A stretch of DNA of 35,508 nucleotides from Silene noctiflora (Eukaryota; Streptophyta; Magnoliopsida; Caryophyllales; Caryophyllaceae). A program made the position numbers and the translations under genes. Under the pieces are notes generated by a model. The model was not told the origin of the DNA. It saw nothing but the letters and a program-made list of their open reading frames with translations, and made no database searches. Where the stretch lies: NCBI GenBank assembly GCA_009801015.1, contig VHZZ01003872.1, positions 52,931 through 88,438 on the forward strand, given 5' to 3'. Shown here in pieces: positions 11,663-23,150 of this stretch. Every line of letters starts with the position of its first letter. Position 1 is the first letter of the stretch.

Positions 11663-11935
11663 TAGACCAAACAAAATTGATCCGACCCGTATTTGACATG
11701 ACACCCAAACTAAGAACTCGAGTCTGACCTGTAAGGCTATAACGCGAATTGACTCCAATTATTATGACCCGACCGGAATGTTCATTGTTGCAAACTAACC
11801 ATTATCCTTACATAACTTGATAATAACGTAAGTGAACATGTCGGTACCCGAAATAACTTGACTTACCCGATCTGACCCAAATTTTTGAAAAAACGAAAAT
11901 GATCCGACCAGAACCCGACTCGATTGACCTATGTA
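11663..11935 (+). repeat. Degenerate hAT-type CCCGA element
   Basis: The left end TAGACCAAACAAAATTGATC resembles the hAT terminus at 23963. Repeated 'gacccga', 'cccgat' and 'gacctg' words follow to about 11935. The interior 11766-11830 (aatgttcattgttgc... tgataat) is shared with two stretches at 18677-18751 and 18861-18930, which ties these copies to one subfamily. No right terminus or target duplication was found. Confidence 0.45.
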
Positions 11936-12647
11936 CAGCCGTACAAGAGCACCGTGTCCTACCTCTTGGCATGCCGATTGCCAAACATGAGTTCCAGCTT
12001 CTAAGCCTCTTGGGTCTTGGAACCAAAGTCTATTCATGCTTATCTCTATTATTGAGACGGGCAGACGGGCAGACGAGCAGTGTCGTTGATTGCAAAGCGT
12101 TTTGTACAGCAACGCTTATTTCAGTGAGAACGAAAGTCGTGACTTGGTACTTGGAAGGCGTTGCACATTGCCGGCATTTGAACCTACGTCAGTAACACAA
12201 TCGAGACTCGAGTCCCATCTAATGCATTAAATGCATCCAATGTATCTTATGTATGCAAGACCCTCCACCTTAGGCTATTCGGCACACTTATTCTTACCTT
12301 TACAACTGGGTCGGGTAATCCCGATAGCTACTGCATACTGGGCTCTTTCAAAAAGTCAACTTATATTAGTCTTCTCAATTTTTTGCATTCAACTTTGACA
12401 TTTCAATATCTGAACTTTACAGTCAATTACAATTTACAGAAACAGAAATCGGATCCAAGTCCAAAACTTTCTTGGATCGGTTCAGATAATTAAATATTTT
12501 GCCGAGACCAATCTAATTTGGAGAACAACTTGTTGGATTGTACAAGATCTCTCCTACCTTTAAGAATAAGTTTTCCTTGATTTCGTCATACTCAAGCCAA
12601 GCTTTTTCTAACAGTTCACCATCATATCAATTGTCTAGCTTAATTTA
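11936..12647. other. Intergenic stretch, no recognised gene
   Basis: Only short open frames without family resemblance occur. A small tandem repeat of 'gacgggca' lies at about 12056-12075. I see nothing else that can be supported. Confidence 0.4.
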
Positions 12648-12700
12648 TACTCTCTTTGTCCCAGTCAAAGGTAAACAAATGATTGAGAAAAAAGGAGTAT
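12648..12700. repeat. Tiny deletion derivative of a Stowaway MITE
   Basis: The left end TACTCTCTTTGTCCCAGTCA and the right end AAAAAAGGAGTA form a short inverted pair around 'ggtaaacaaatgattgag', a word shared with the MITEs at 10629-10809 and 32253-32425. The copy is only about 53 bp, so it is probably an internal deletion product. Confidence 0.4.
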
Positions 12701-13042
12701 CATGTCATAAAGAACTCGAAGTGTCATATTCTTCTGCACCAGATATAAAAGAGGTGTCGTATTCATCTATGTCAAAATAACGGAAATGTCACCTTCAAAA
12801 AGGAATGAGAATGTTATATGCTGAGAATACCAGTATAATTGGTTCTAAAAAACAATGAAGAATTTACTCTGTCAAAGTCTCCTAAATTCCTTGTACTATT
12901 TTATTCCAAGTTAACAACTTTGACAATGTCTGAATTAAAGATGGTATACCCACTGATCTCAAGTCTGTTCATATAAAGTGTGGCTTCATATACTCGAGGA
13001 AATATATCAGCTGGTTCCTCTTGCTGCTCTTACTGGACAGAC

Positions 13043-13600
13043 ATGGCAAAAAAGGTCAACTTCGTTTTCCCTTTTGGCTTTTACATTTATCGTCTTAAAA
13101 TATTTGATCATTTACCGATTCTAAATTCTGTGATGGTACATGGTGCTGCAGAGAACTCAATTGAAAATAATCGACAGTGGAAGGAGAAATCGAAATGAAA
13201 TACTCACTGCAGTGGCGAAACTCCAAGGTTTATTTTCATCATTCCAGTTCAGAAACAGGAATGCTATCGTCACTATTACTAGCCACACTTTTGTACACAT
13301 GCAGGTGTAGATAAGCTGGAAATGGACGCCAGTAAGGGTGTCCTTACAGTTGTAGGCGAGGTTGAGCCAGTTCCAATTTTTATGGCGTTGAAGAAGATAT
13401 GCGTCAAGTCTGAAATTGTCACCGTGGGACCACCAAAGCCAGAAAGACCTGGTGAAAAATCCGGTGATCAGCAACAGGTTTGGCGTTCAGGACCTGCAAA
13501 TCCCTGTCAGTGCAGCTACAATTACTACTGCAAGCAATGTGAGCTTATTGCGGTTGGACACCCTTTTTCTGCTGACATCGGGCAGTGCTCCATACTTTAG
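13043..13600 (+). CDS. HIPP-like protein: heavy-metal-associated domain without CxxC, C-terminal CaaX box (3 exons)
   Basis: Exons deduced as 13043-13054 (MAKK only), 13152-13227 and 13305-13600 join in frame to 127 codons plus stop, with GT-AG introns. A very short first exon encoding MAKK is typical of one HIPP group. Residues 5-70 follow the HMA ferredoxin-like pattern (LTAVAKL.GVDKLEMDASKGVLTVVGEV), but the two metal-binding cysteines, expected at about residues 14 and 17, are Gly and Asn (SGRRN). The tail has C97, C99, C105 and C108 clustered, and ends Cys124-Ser-Ile-Leu127, a CaaX isoprenylation motif predicted to favour geranylgeranylation. HIPPs are membrane-associated metallochaperone-like proteins; metal delivery here is doubtful without CxxC. 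A TATA-like 'catataaag' lies about 70 nt upstream. Expression is not known. Confidence 0.75.
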
Positions 13601-14340
13601 CATACTCTCCTAAATCCTACCTTTGTTGTAAACAATGCAAACTTGTTAGACATGTGATTTGCTAGGCAGCTGTACAAATTTGTGCATATCTTCGGAAACC
13701 TAATAAACGTTATCTAATTTATGAAAGAGTTTCGGAGAGGTGACCCGTAATGGTCACGCCATCAGGTATAATACCTTGATTATATTTGTCGTCATTTAAT
13801 GCAAAGTTCACTTACAGAGAAAGCACTTCCAGAAAATTATTCCTTCCGAGAGTTTCTACTGCTACAGCAACATTATCACCCCAATACCTCAAGGCTCAAG
13901 GTTCCGACAAAATTGGGGGTAAGGGGGAGTCGGTAGTCTGGTAGACAGACTTATCCTCAAAGTTATAAATACAAAGAGACTATTTTCAGATGACCTAAAT
14001 GAAAAATGTAGCAAGAGGTACATCGTAGGACTGCTAGTTTCACAATAGAAATGTGTACAACTAGTTAACTGCGTAAATTTCCGTTAACCCATAATCTAGA
14101 ACCAAAGAATGACGAGTCATTGGAAATAAAAATAACGGATGCTTCAACTAAGACAAAAAAATCACCCGACAAAATTGTTACAAGATGGAAGAAATTTTGG
14201 TGCTCAATAAGCCTCGACTTATACCTAACAAGTCGAGTCTTACGTTGGTCATACTGGACTTCAGTCTTCACCAAAGAAAAAGGACTGAAGAAATCACCAG
14301 TATCAATATTTTCTGAGTCTATGACAGATATAAATGCAGG
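13601..14340. other. Intergenic stretch between the HIPP gene and the solo LTR
   Basis: The first part is presumably HIPP 3' UTR. Open frames of 76 and 99 codons overlap on opposite strands around 14065-14364; neither resembles a family I know, and both run into the solo LTR boundary. I annotate no gene here. Confidence 0.4.
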
Positions 14341-14345
14341 CCAGG

Positions 14346-14905
14346 TGTGACGATCCGTACACATCGAACCCTTAGATTTCCTTATGCTTATGTAATTTCT
14401 NTTCTTGTCTATTTGTAGTAAGTATTTTCCATATTAGCATAGTTTTTTAGCATAGCTTTAGAATAGCTTTTCTTTCCTAAAAAGGGTGTATCGCTATTCT
14501 ACACTAAACTTAGAATTTCAATGTTTCCTGCTACCAGNATGTAACTATCAAATTTNCCTCTATGGGGAGTACTAGTGAATGAAAGTCTGCTTCCCACCNG
14601 TTGCCTTCGTNTTGCTTGTTGTTGCTTTGTTGTGAACGNCTCTTTGCCTTCACTTTACGAACAAGCCGTGTTTCAGGGATCGACACTAGGATCCCGACTC
14701 ACACCTCGAGACCGATTACGAATGCCTAGTGCTTGACAAGCGCTAGTGCTTGACGCTCTCGTTGCAATCCTGTCGAGTGTTGCCGAGACCCGAGTATCGT
14801 GNTAGTGAGCGATTCACTAGTTCGAAGATCCGTTGTCGCTTGCATCTTGCCTAGAGTCGGGCAAGGGTGCGCGCCACGATCCGGCTAAAGTACCGGACCG
14901 TGACA
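14346..14905 (+). mobile_element. Solo LTR of an LTR retrotransposon
   Basis: The segment begins TGTGACGATCCGTACAC and ends CCGGACCGTGACA, so it has TG...CA termini and extended imperfect inverted ends. It is flanked on both sides by the same five bases CCAGG (14341-14345 and 14906-14910), a perfect 5-bp target duplication. It is 560 bp and contains no internal coding region, primer-binding site or second LTR, the structure left by recombination between two LTRs. Copia versus Gypsy cannot be told without the interior. Seven N bases fall inside it, consistent with a multicopy family. Confidence 0.88.
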
Positions 14906-14910
14906 CCAGG

Positions 14911-15369
14911 CGAGTGGCCACTATCACTTCCCAAGAATCCGCTCGTCCAATTACGCCGTATTCCAATAACCATAGAAAATAAGCAGTTTGTCAGCTAAAG
15001 AAAGTTACCTCAGCCATTGAATTTTTGACTCTGTTGCAGAACAAGGAATCTTGCATCCTATAGGTTGAATTAATTGTCATTGACTCATTGTTAACTAGCT
15101 TACTAAGCAAGGAATCCTGCATCCGTACAAATACTGAAGAGGTGTAGAGAAATTAAACCACGCCGAAAACTATCTAAACTGATAACTAGCTACCAGCTGA
15201 TTACATATAACTCGGGTAAACCAAAACATGATCTCGATAATTCTCCATGTGACTATAACAAATAGTAGTAGTTGGAGTAGAAGTACATTTGAATATAAAA
15301 AGAATGGAAATCAAATCACACAAACAAAAATGGAAGATATACGACTTACAACATACACATCCCTATTTC
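14911..15369. other. Intergenic stretch downstream of the haem-binding protein gene
   Basis: This probably includes the 3' UTR of the minus-strand gene ending at 15370. A short near-duplicate 'aagcaaggaatcctgcatcc' (about 15104-15123) echoes 'aacaaggaatcttgcatcc' (about 15041-15059). No gene is seen. Confidence 0.4.
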
Positions 15370-17928
15370 CTACATTTCACTTGAAAGACGGTCTATGGGC
15401 GTAAAAGGCGCACCTCTTTGCATGGAGACTCGATATCCCACAAACACTGACACACAGAAGGCCACCAAAGAAAGTAAAAGAGAGAAGGCGGCGGCGGCAT
15501 CCCATGAGCTATTTGGCGAGGCACCGGTAGCTGTTAGAGCAGACCCACCTGAGATAAAATCCAATGGTAGCCAATCACAACTGACAGTATAGTGTCCAGA
15601 TCCATGCCATGGATTACCATCCTCTGGGTACCAAAAGGCTGCTGAGAACTTGCTTGTATCACCAATCTTGAATTGAGCGTCCTTGACATTGTCAAAACAA
15701 ACATTCAACTATCAGGATGTGACTAAAACTAATGTACAATTCACCAACAAAACTGTCGCTGATCTGAAAATAATTCAGAAGTAATTCAGGCATCACATTT
15801 ATGCAGGAAAATAATTAGTTCCACAAACCTAAGAAAGTGATTGGAGATCATAAATCTTGCATCTACTGAAACGAGTTATGTAGAATATAGTGAAATACCT
15901 GCTGGAACCGGTCCATAGTCCTCAGAGGCCTTGAAAATTCAAAATAATAGGTGCCTTTCTCTCCATCTGATGCGTAAGGGCTGTCTTCATCCACAAAACC
16001 TAACAATTGCAAGCTCAAATCTTTATACATGAGGGTACATGAAGGGAATAAACTAGATCGCAAAAAGACCTCTCTAAAGACTCAGAAGATCCACATGAAA
16101 CTAAAAAGAGGGTAAAACACCTGAATGAACATTAAGACTGCTGTGCCACCAAGCTCCTCTCCAATCATTTAAAGCAGTGTTGTTGCTACCTGTTCGAGGA
16201 TGCGCCATCAGGGAAATACAAACATTAACTAAATGGGCAGAAGTTAAAAGTCACACAATAGAAGTGGTCTACATATGGTGTAAACGGAGGATATAAGGAA
16301 ATTAAGAACATTTAACTACAGTCACTCTGCTTATAAATTCAAATAAATACAGAAAATTAGCTTTTTCAGTTAGTCATTTTGTACTTGGTATACACAAAAG
16401 TTCTCGGGTAAGAGGCCCGTCAGAGAGTAGAGACATGAGCCAACAACACGACAAGTAGTAAACTCCTGGTCATCATCCAAACATCAACGAACCAACTGAC
16501 ACGTCCAAATAAAAGGGTTTCAACTTGAATGAGCCATGAGACACTATTACACTCATCATGGATCAAAATGGTGCTAAAAAAATCCAAATCACGAATAAAA
16601 ATACATATACACAGGATAAATCAGAATATCAGATTGAGTGTTTGCAGAACTAAATCAACGATCCTAAGAGATATGTAACAATTCACCACCTAGGGAATAA
16701 GAAAACAAAGAACCACGTAAACATAAGCTAAGGCCCTTCATTTGAAGAAGATACAACACAAAAGCACGCGCTGAATAGCGCTGAATAACTTTAAGAAGCC
16801 AATTTTGAGTGTGGCAAAATCATAGGCAGAGTACAAGATTCAGATTTGTCACCCACCTGAAGGCCCGTGTCCATCAATGTATCGACAATGAGGATTCCAG
16901 GAATAAACATCAACCAAATGACCAAACCTACAAATGCCAACAAATTACCTTAAGCTGATAAAGGTAATTAAAATCAAATTAAGAGGTTAAACAACTAGCC
17001 AGAAGCAAAGACAATACCTGTCAGCACCAGTTCCGATGTCTAGTAAATTGCCACCGTATAAGCGACCTGGAATAGCAGTTCCTATAGAAAAATGCATAAG
17101 ATCCACCTCATATCCGCGACAACTCTTATTGCTACAACTATCCGGACTCTCTTTACACCCTCCCATCTGAAACATACCCCATATTCGTAGTTCAAATCTC
17201 AGATCACAAAATATAACTCAAAATATAGAATGATGATTAGTAACGGAACTATAACTGACATTATGATAGGTAGCATTTTCACCAATCTGAAACATAAGCG
17301 CAACAGACGGACATTTGTTACTCTCCCTGCATTACCATAACAAAACTAATCAGAAAACTCTGTGTCAATAATAATTGGGAACAATTCATGAAGTCTTTAT
17401 AATATTCCATTTGGTAGATTGCCTTTAGGCGTAAGGAGGGCACAAGAATTTTTCTAATAATGGTAGTAAAGTACCCTTTTTGGTAAGCATAATCTCCGTC
17501 AACTTGCAATAAAAAGAAGACATCTTTACCATCATGTAATGCCTAAAAAAATATAGAAACAAAACACGAGATGAGTCAGGAGGCAGCGCATGGCGGAATA
17601 AGAAGGAAATAGATGAGATGAGAGGACGAGCCTTAAGGGTCATTTTGCCGGGTTTATAAGCGTCGTCAAGATGAGGGTCAAGGGCGGGAAGGAGAGGAAA
17701 TTCAAAGCCATCAATGTGTTGCCAATCATCAGGATGGCCATCAAGGGTGATTACACCGGGTTTGAATTCCGCGACGACGGGTGATTTGGTTGATGATTCG
17801 CAACTCCACTCGCCCGATTCGTTGTGTGAGTTGACCAAAGTGATTAGTAGTTGTACAAGTAATACGCAGTACCAAAATGAGGAAGATAGAGATTTGGAAG
17901 AGTTGCTGCTGCTGGTGATGGTAGACAT
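15370..17928 (-). CDS. Type I membrane protein with ethylbenzene dehydrogenase-type haem-binding domain (8 exons)
   Basis: Minus-strand exons deduced as 17632-17928, 17475-17542, 17260-17326, 17018-17166, 16857-16927, 16121-16189, 15899-15999 and 15370-15681, giving 377 codons plus stop in frame. The start at 17928 was chosen over the upstream in-frame ATG at 18036 because it begins directly before a signal peptide (hydrophobic core FWYCVLLVQLLITLV). The luminal part (about residues 50-330) contains ITLDGHPDDW, FFLLQVDGDYAYQKG, a Cys-rich MGGCKESPDSCSNKSC segment and DRFGHLVDVYSWNPH, matching the plant 'cytochrome c-552/DMSO reductase-like haem-binding' (EB_dh) family as I remember it. One C-terminal membrane helix (about 335-358) and a short cytosolic tail follow. 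Intron 1 appears to be GC-AG; the others are GT-AG. Substrate or partner is unknown. Confidence 0.85.
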
Positions 17929-18193
17929 AGTTATAGGAATATAGGATTTGATTTGTTTGATTATAAAACCGCAAAATTCAAGTTTGTCCGCTGAGTGGGG
18001 TGGAAATCTTGGGTATTTTAAGATTGTTTTTAGCAAACAAGATTAATTTAGAAATGTAGAGCGTAGGTGGTTGAGGCGATTATCACTATATAGAATCTTG
18101 CCGTAACCTTCAGGCGTCAGCCCATCTTTTCTGACTAGTGCACACACCCTCTTTTACTCCTAATCTTCAACGGTGGGAGTAAGGGGTGAAATA
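17929..18193. other. Upstream region of the haem-binding protein gene
   Basis: This is the probable leader and promoter of the minus-strand gene. It forms one side of a 1.36-kb head-to-head intergenic space shared with GUN1. Confidence 0.4.
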
Positions 18194-18420
18194 CTAGTCC
18201 GTCCGCATCAATTATTTATTCATCTTTGATTTTACCCAAAAGATAAGGAAATGAGAAGAGATTATTTATGGCGGTGATTAGTCGATGATAAATGGAGTGG
18301 ACCATAATAAATGTATAAGATCAAATTACCTATAAAAGATCGTTCTAATATAAAAAGGTAAATAAATGGATGAGACATCATAAAATATAATACATAAACA
18401 AATAATCGGGACGGAAGGAG
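18194..18420. repeat. Stowaway MITE between the haem-binding gene and GUN1
   Basis: The left end CTAGTCCGTCCGCATCAATT and the reverse complement of the right end CTCCTTCCGTCCCGATTATT share TCCGTCC and continue into ATTTATT/TTTGTTTA. TA flanks both ends (18192-18193 and 18421-18422). At 227 bp it has Stowaway size. Confidence 0.75.
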
Positions 18421-18547
18421 TATATTACAAAAATACTGTGAAACATACTACTACTATTATTAATATTCAAAAAAAAAAAATGTCAAGGATTCGATCCGTA
18501 CAAACTTATTGTCTTACCGTTTACCTCTTCGTAAGAGTACACGCGAC

Positions 18548-18970
18548 TAGACCTGACAAATTGAGTTAGTCCAAATAACCTGACCCATACCTAGACTTGA
18601 CAACACTGACCCATCTTGGCCAGCTCGAATGACCCGACACTAGAACTTAAGACCCGAGCATAACTTGAACCCAAATTGACCCGTATGAATGTTTATTGTT
18701 GCACACATATTATTTTCCTTAAACAAAACATGATAATAGTTGACTCGAAAAATGACCTCTTGCGAACCCGGTTAACTCGTTTGCTAGGTCTACCCATACC
18801 CGACGCGACCCGACTCAACACCCGAACTGAGAATTCGATTTGAGCCGAACCCGAATTGACTTCACCTTTATGTTGATTGTTGGAAATTGGTCCCTCTCCC
18901 CAAATCACTTTATGATAACCAACTCGGGAATGACCTGAACTCAACCCAACCAAACCCAAATTCTGTTAAA
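18548..18970 (+). repeat. Degenerate hAT-type CCCGA element(s) in the GUN1 promoter region
   Basis: The inverted ends TAGACCTGACAAA at 18548 and TTTGCTAGGTCTA ending at 18792 match the hAT terminus at 23963 with one or two changes each. They bracket 245 bp rich in 'acccga/gacccg'. CCCGA-rich sequence continues to about 18995. The unit 'tgtttattgttgc... tgataatagttgactcg' at 18677-18751 recurs 184 bp later at 18861-18930, so the region looks like an internal duplication or two nested copies. No 8-bp target duplication is readable. Confidence 0.5.
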
Positions 18971-19221
18971 CTCGAATATAACCCGACCCAAACCCGATCT
19001 AATTATCGACGATGACAATGAACAAAATGAATAAAAATACAAAAAGAAAAGACAACCTTGGAACAAAAATATTGGGATGAGGAAAGTGTGACTAGAATTA
19101 AACCTACTCTACTCTACTTTGTAGTAGTTTAAACTAATGAGTAGTAGTTGAAAGTTGAGTAAACCCCAACTCACCTCTTCTTACTCAAGACTCTTTCTTC
19201 TCCTATCCTCTCCCTTTATCC

Positions 19222-19280
19222 TTTCTTCTTCTTCCTTATCTCTTCTTCTTCTTCTTCTTCTTCTTCTTCTTCTTCTTCTT
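19222..19280 (+). repeat. CTT microsatellite in the GUN1 5' leader
   Basis: A near-perfect run of CTT/TTC triplets ends 11 nt before the GUN1 ATG. Pyrimidine-rich CT leaders are common in plant 5' UTRs and can vary in length between accessions. Confidence 0.85.
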
Positions 19281-19291
19281 CCCCCTTTTTA

Positions 19292-22200
19292 ATGGCGTCA
19301 TCAACACCGCCACACTGCACAATAACAACAGCAACAAAACCACAACAACCACCGCATCACCACCATCACCACCACCACCATCAAACAACCCTTCATCATC
19401 CTCACACCAATACTAACACCAAAACTCCTCGTCTTTCTAGTCATATTGTCTCCGCTTCGCCGCTTCCTCATACTCTTTCCTCTTCCTTTCTTTCTTCTCG
19501 TCAAACCCATCTTTCTTCCGACTTTTCTGGTAAGAAATCGACCCGGTTCGTTTCCAAACTCCATTTTAATCGCCCAAGATCGAATTTTTCTGCTAAACAT
19601 TCGCCGGTTGCGGAACAAGCGCTTAATCAACTCATTTCTGACGTTTCTGAACACCCTCTGGGTAGTATTTTACTGGGGTTTGAGCATAATTTGTCGGGTT
19701 GCGAAGATTATTGCTTTTTTATCAGGGAGCTGGGGAATAGAGGTCAGCTTAACAAAGTTGTTGATTGTTATGATTTTGCGATTGCGAGAGAGACGAAGGT
19801 GGTTGATAAGGGGAAATTGGCTAGTACTATGATTAGTGTATTGGGTCGTCTTGGTAATGTTAAATTAGCCAGGGGTGTTTTCGATACCGCGATTAATCAG
19901 GGTTATGGTAATACTGTTTATACTTATTCTGCTTTGATTAGTGCTTATGGTAGAAGTGGATTTTATACTCAGGCTATTGGTGTGTTTGATCAGATGAAGG
20001 TTCAGGGTTTGAAGCCTAATTTAGTTACTTATAATGCTGTTATTGACGCCTGTGCGAAAGCCGGGGTTGAGTTTGAGGTTGTTTCGCGTATTTATGATGA
20101 AATGTTGGCTATTGGGGTGAATCCTGATAGGATTACTTTTAATTCTATGTTGGCTGTTTGTAAATGTGGGTTGTGGGAGGAGGCTATGAGTTTGGTCGGG
20201 GAGATGGGGATTAGGGGGATTGATCAGGATTTGTTTACGTATAATACGTTGTTGGATGTTATATGTAAAGGGGGTAAAATGGATTTGGCTTTTGAGATTA
20301 TTTCTCAGATGACTGCGAAAAATGTGTTGCCAAATGTAGTTACTTATAGTACTGTCATTGATGGGTTTGCAAAGGCTGGTAGGTTAGATGATGCCTTGGG
20401 TATGTTTGAAGAAATGAAGTATGTGGGTATTAAGTTGGATAGGGTTTGCCATAATGCATTGCTGTCGATATATTTGAAGCTTGGTAGGTTCAAGGATGCG
20501 CTAAATGTGTGCCAGGATATGGAGAATACTGGTATCAGGAAGGATGTTGTCACTTATAATGCGCTGTTGGGAGGGTTTGGCAAGCAAGGAAAGTATGGTG
20601 AAGTTAAGCAAGTTTTCGAGAGGATGAAGGCTTCACGTGTTTCGCCTAATGTTTTGACTTACTCTACTCTGATTGACGTGTATTCTAAAGGAGGATTCTA
20701 CAAGGAGGCAATGCAGGTGTTTAGGGAGTTTAGACAAGCTGGCTTGAAAGCGGATGTAGTTCTTTATAGTGGACTTATTGATGCTTTGTGCAAAAATGGG
20801 CATGTGGAGTCGGCTGTGCTTTTGCTCGATGAGATGACAAAGGAAGGGATTCGACCAAATGTTGTCACCTACAATACTATTATTGATGCATTTGGTAGGT
20901 CTGCTGGAATGGATAACCCAGTTGATTCTGCTGTTTCAATGAATGGTTTGTCAGAGGGCGAGACTTCAATGGTCGTGGCCTGTAATGCTACTGCAAACAG
21001 CTCTGAAGGTGATAAGCATAGTAGGGTGATGAACATCTTTGGGCAACTAGCTGCTGTAAAGTCTCATAGCTCCAGGGAATATAACAAGAGCAGGCACGAG
21101 ATATTATGTATCTTGGAAGTCTTTCAAAAGATGCATGAACTTGGAATTAAGCCCAATGTAGTGACCTTTTCAGCTATTTTGAATGCTTGCAGGTAAAATC
21201 CTCTCCTCCTCTGATCCCCTCATTTTCCTAAAGAAGGAACTGTATTTAGGCTGCATAAATTCCGAGGCAGTCTAAGCCAATTTCAAAACATAAACCCTTG
21301 ACAATTGAGTTTCTAAATTGTGGGAGGGCTAATTCCGTCTCTTGATAATTGAGACAGTTGGCATGCCTTATTGTGTTTCTGATTAAACTTTTGCCTTGTA
21401 ATAAATCATTTGTGACGTATTGACCTTTGTCACCTTTGTCATATGCTCATAAAGCTGACTAATGCAATTTGCAGTCGGTGTAATTCCTTGGAGGATGCTT
21501 CTATGTTGTTGGAAGAATTACGGCTGTTTGATGACCGGGTCTATGGTGTCGCCCATGGACTTCTGACAGGATCCAGAGATAGGGTCTGGGTTCAAGCACT
21601 GTCCTTGTTTGATGAAGTTAAGCAGCTGGATACCCCAACTGCATCTGCCTTTTATAATGCTCTCACTGACGTCTTATGGCATTTTGGTCAAGTAAGTTTG
21701 AATCCCTTTGCTTATAGGCTTACAGCTATTTCGTTTAACTTGGATAATGAAAGTGGGAGAAACTAATTCATACTCTTGCAAACAATTTTGAATTGATCTT
21801 CATTGCGATAGACTGTAGCCAGATTCAATTTGCTTTCATAGCATTTTCAGAATTTGACTTGAGGAATTAGCAAGTGTTAACTTAGTGGTATTCTACTCTG
21901 TGACGATTGAACAGAAGAGAGGAGCTCAGCTGGTTGTACTGGAAGGAAAGAACAGAAGTGTGTGGGAAAATGTGTGGTCCACATCTTGCTTGGATTTGCA
22001 CTTGATGTCGTCTGGAGCTGCTCGAGCCATGGTCCATGCTTGGTTACTGAACATTCGCTCTGTCGTTTTAGAAGGTCACGAGCTGCCTAAACTTCTGAGG
22101 TACCTACCTTGTTACTTAACAAAACTTCCATGTATCCTAAAATCTTGTTGTAAACTGAAAAAAACCTTTTGTAATTGTGGCAGTATTTTAACGGGCTGGG

Positions 22201-22448
22201 GAAAACATAGCAAAGTAGTGGGAGACGGAGCAGTGAAAAGAGCCATTGAAGGGCTCCTAAGTGGGATAGGTGCACCCTTCCATTTGGCAGAGACCAATGT
22301 TGGAAGATTCATCTCACCCGGAACAGCTGTATCGAGCTGGTTAAAGAAGTCCGGGACTCTTCAGGTGCTACTGCTTGAAGATAATACAAGCGAACCTGAG
22401 AAGAGCAGATTGGATCAACACCCCGTTTTGCAGCTTCTCCCGGTATAA
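19292..22448 (+). CDS. GUN1: GUN1, plastid PPR protein with C-terminal SMR domain (4 exons, complete)
   Basis: Exons deduced as 19292-21192, 21475-21691, 21915-22099 and 22184-22448 join in frame to 855 codons plus stop; introns are GT-AG. The first 90 or so residues are rich in Ser, Thr, Pro and His, consistent with a plastid transit peptide, and include nine consecutive His at 22-30. A long array of P-type PPR motifs follows (repeated [17 protein letters not shown] patterns), then a linker and a C-terminal SMR domain with LDLH at 732-735 and TGWG at 771-774. Order, length and wording ([51 protein letters not shown]) match Arabidopsis GUN1 as remembered (about 918 aa). GUN1 integrates plastid-to-nucleus retrograde signals and plastid protein homeostasis. 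The N-terminal region is the most variable part of this family. Confidence 0.95.
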
Positions 22449-23150
22449 CAACTGAAGTTGGCCCCTCAATCCTTGTTTATACCACCCTGTAACTGTAAGT
22501 AATGTAATGTAATGTAATAGGCTCAACATACTTTTCTCTCGCTTTTTTTTCGCTCCATATTTGGGCCCTTTTGTGGTATCAAGTTGCCCATTTTCGAGCA
22601 ATGCTAACCTTTTGCAGTTGGCATTTGTATTACCCGAGAGAATTGTTATGTTTCAGCTTTCTAGGTTTTAGATTAGGTTCTTTAGCTCGACCGAAGACCA
22701 AGTTTAAGTTGTGCAATTTTGGTCATTCATTAGATGGAGATTCCGTTCTTGTACTGATAATGTGAGAAAGATTATGCAAAGTATCTCTGAAGATAAAGCA
22801 CAACTTAATCCATTTTCATCTCCCAGTGAGTTTTATATTTAGACTCTCGCATTTAAGACCGACCAAAATAAACTTTCTTGAATTGAACCCGTATCTATGT
22901 ACTCCTTTCTCCGAATTAGTTGACATCTTATATTGTCAGGTTACTTCCGTCTTAACCACAAGGTTAAGACTTAAGACCACTTCGATTTGTTGTAAGCACA
23001 ATTTTCTTTACATTCTCGACTTATCTAGTTATCTCACCCTTACTACTGGTATTCCTTAATCAGCTTAATTTGTTCGTATTTAACCGTCTATTTCAGCATA
23101 TTGCGCTTGTTCATCCTTCCCAGTTAAGAAACTGACATTCTCGAGCTCTA
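22449..23150. other. GUN1 3' region and intergenic DNA
   Basis: A short 'taatg' tandem repeat (about 22499-22519) lies just after the stop, probably in the 3' UTR and possibly acting with the nearby TGTAA words as a poly-A signal region. Short open frames further on (22571-23059) have no recognisable features. Confidence 0.45.

Noticed and set aside
11795..12195. Open frames on both strands at 11.8-12.2 kb
   Set aside because: They overlap degenerate hAT CCCGA sequence and each other, with no family resemblance.
13157..13474. 105-codon minus-strand frame
   Set aside because: It overlaps HIPP exons 2 and 3 on the opposite strand and shows no family pattern.
14065..14364. 99-codon minus-strand frame running into the solo LTR
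   Set aside because: No recognisable domain, it crosses the LTR boundary, and it overlaps a plus-strand frame of similar length. I could not support a gene.
18483..18500. GGATTCGATCC as a tRNA or SINE box B
   Set aside because: No box A at the right distance and no cloverleaf; one short match is weak.
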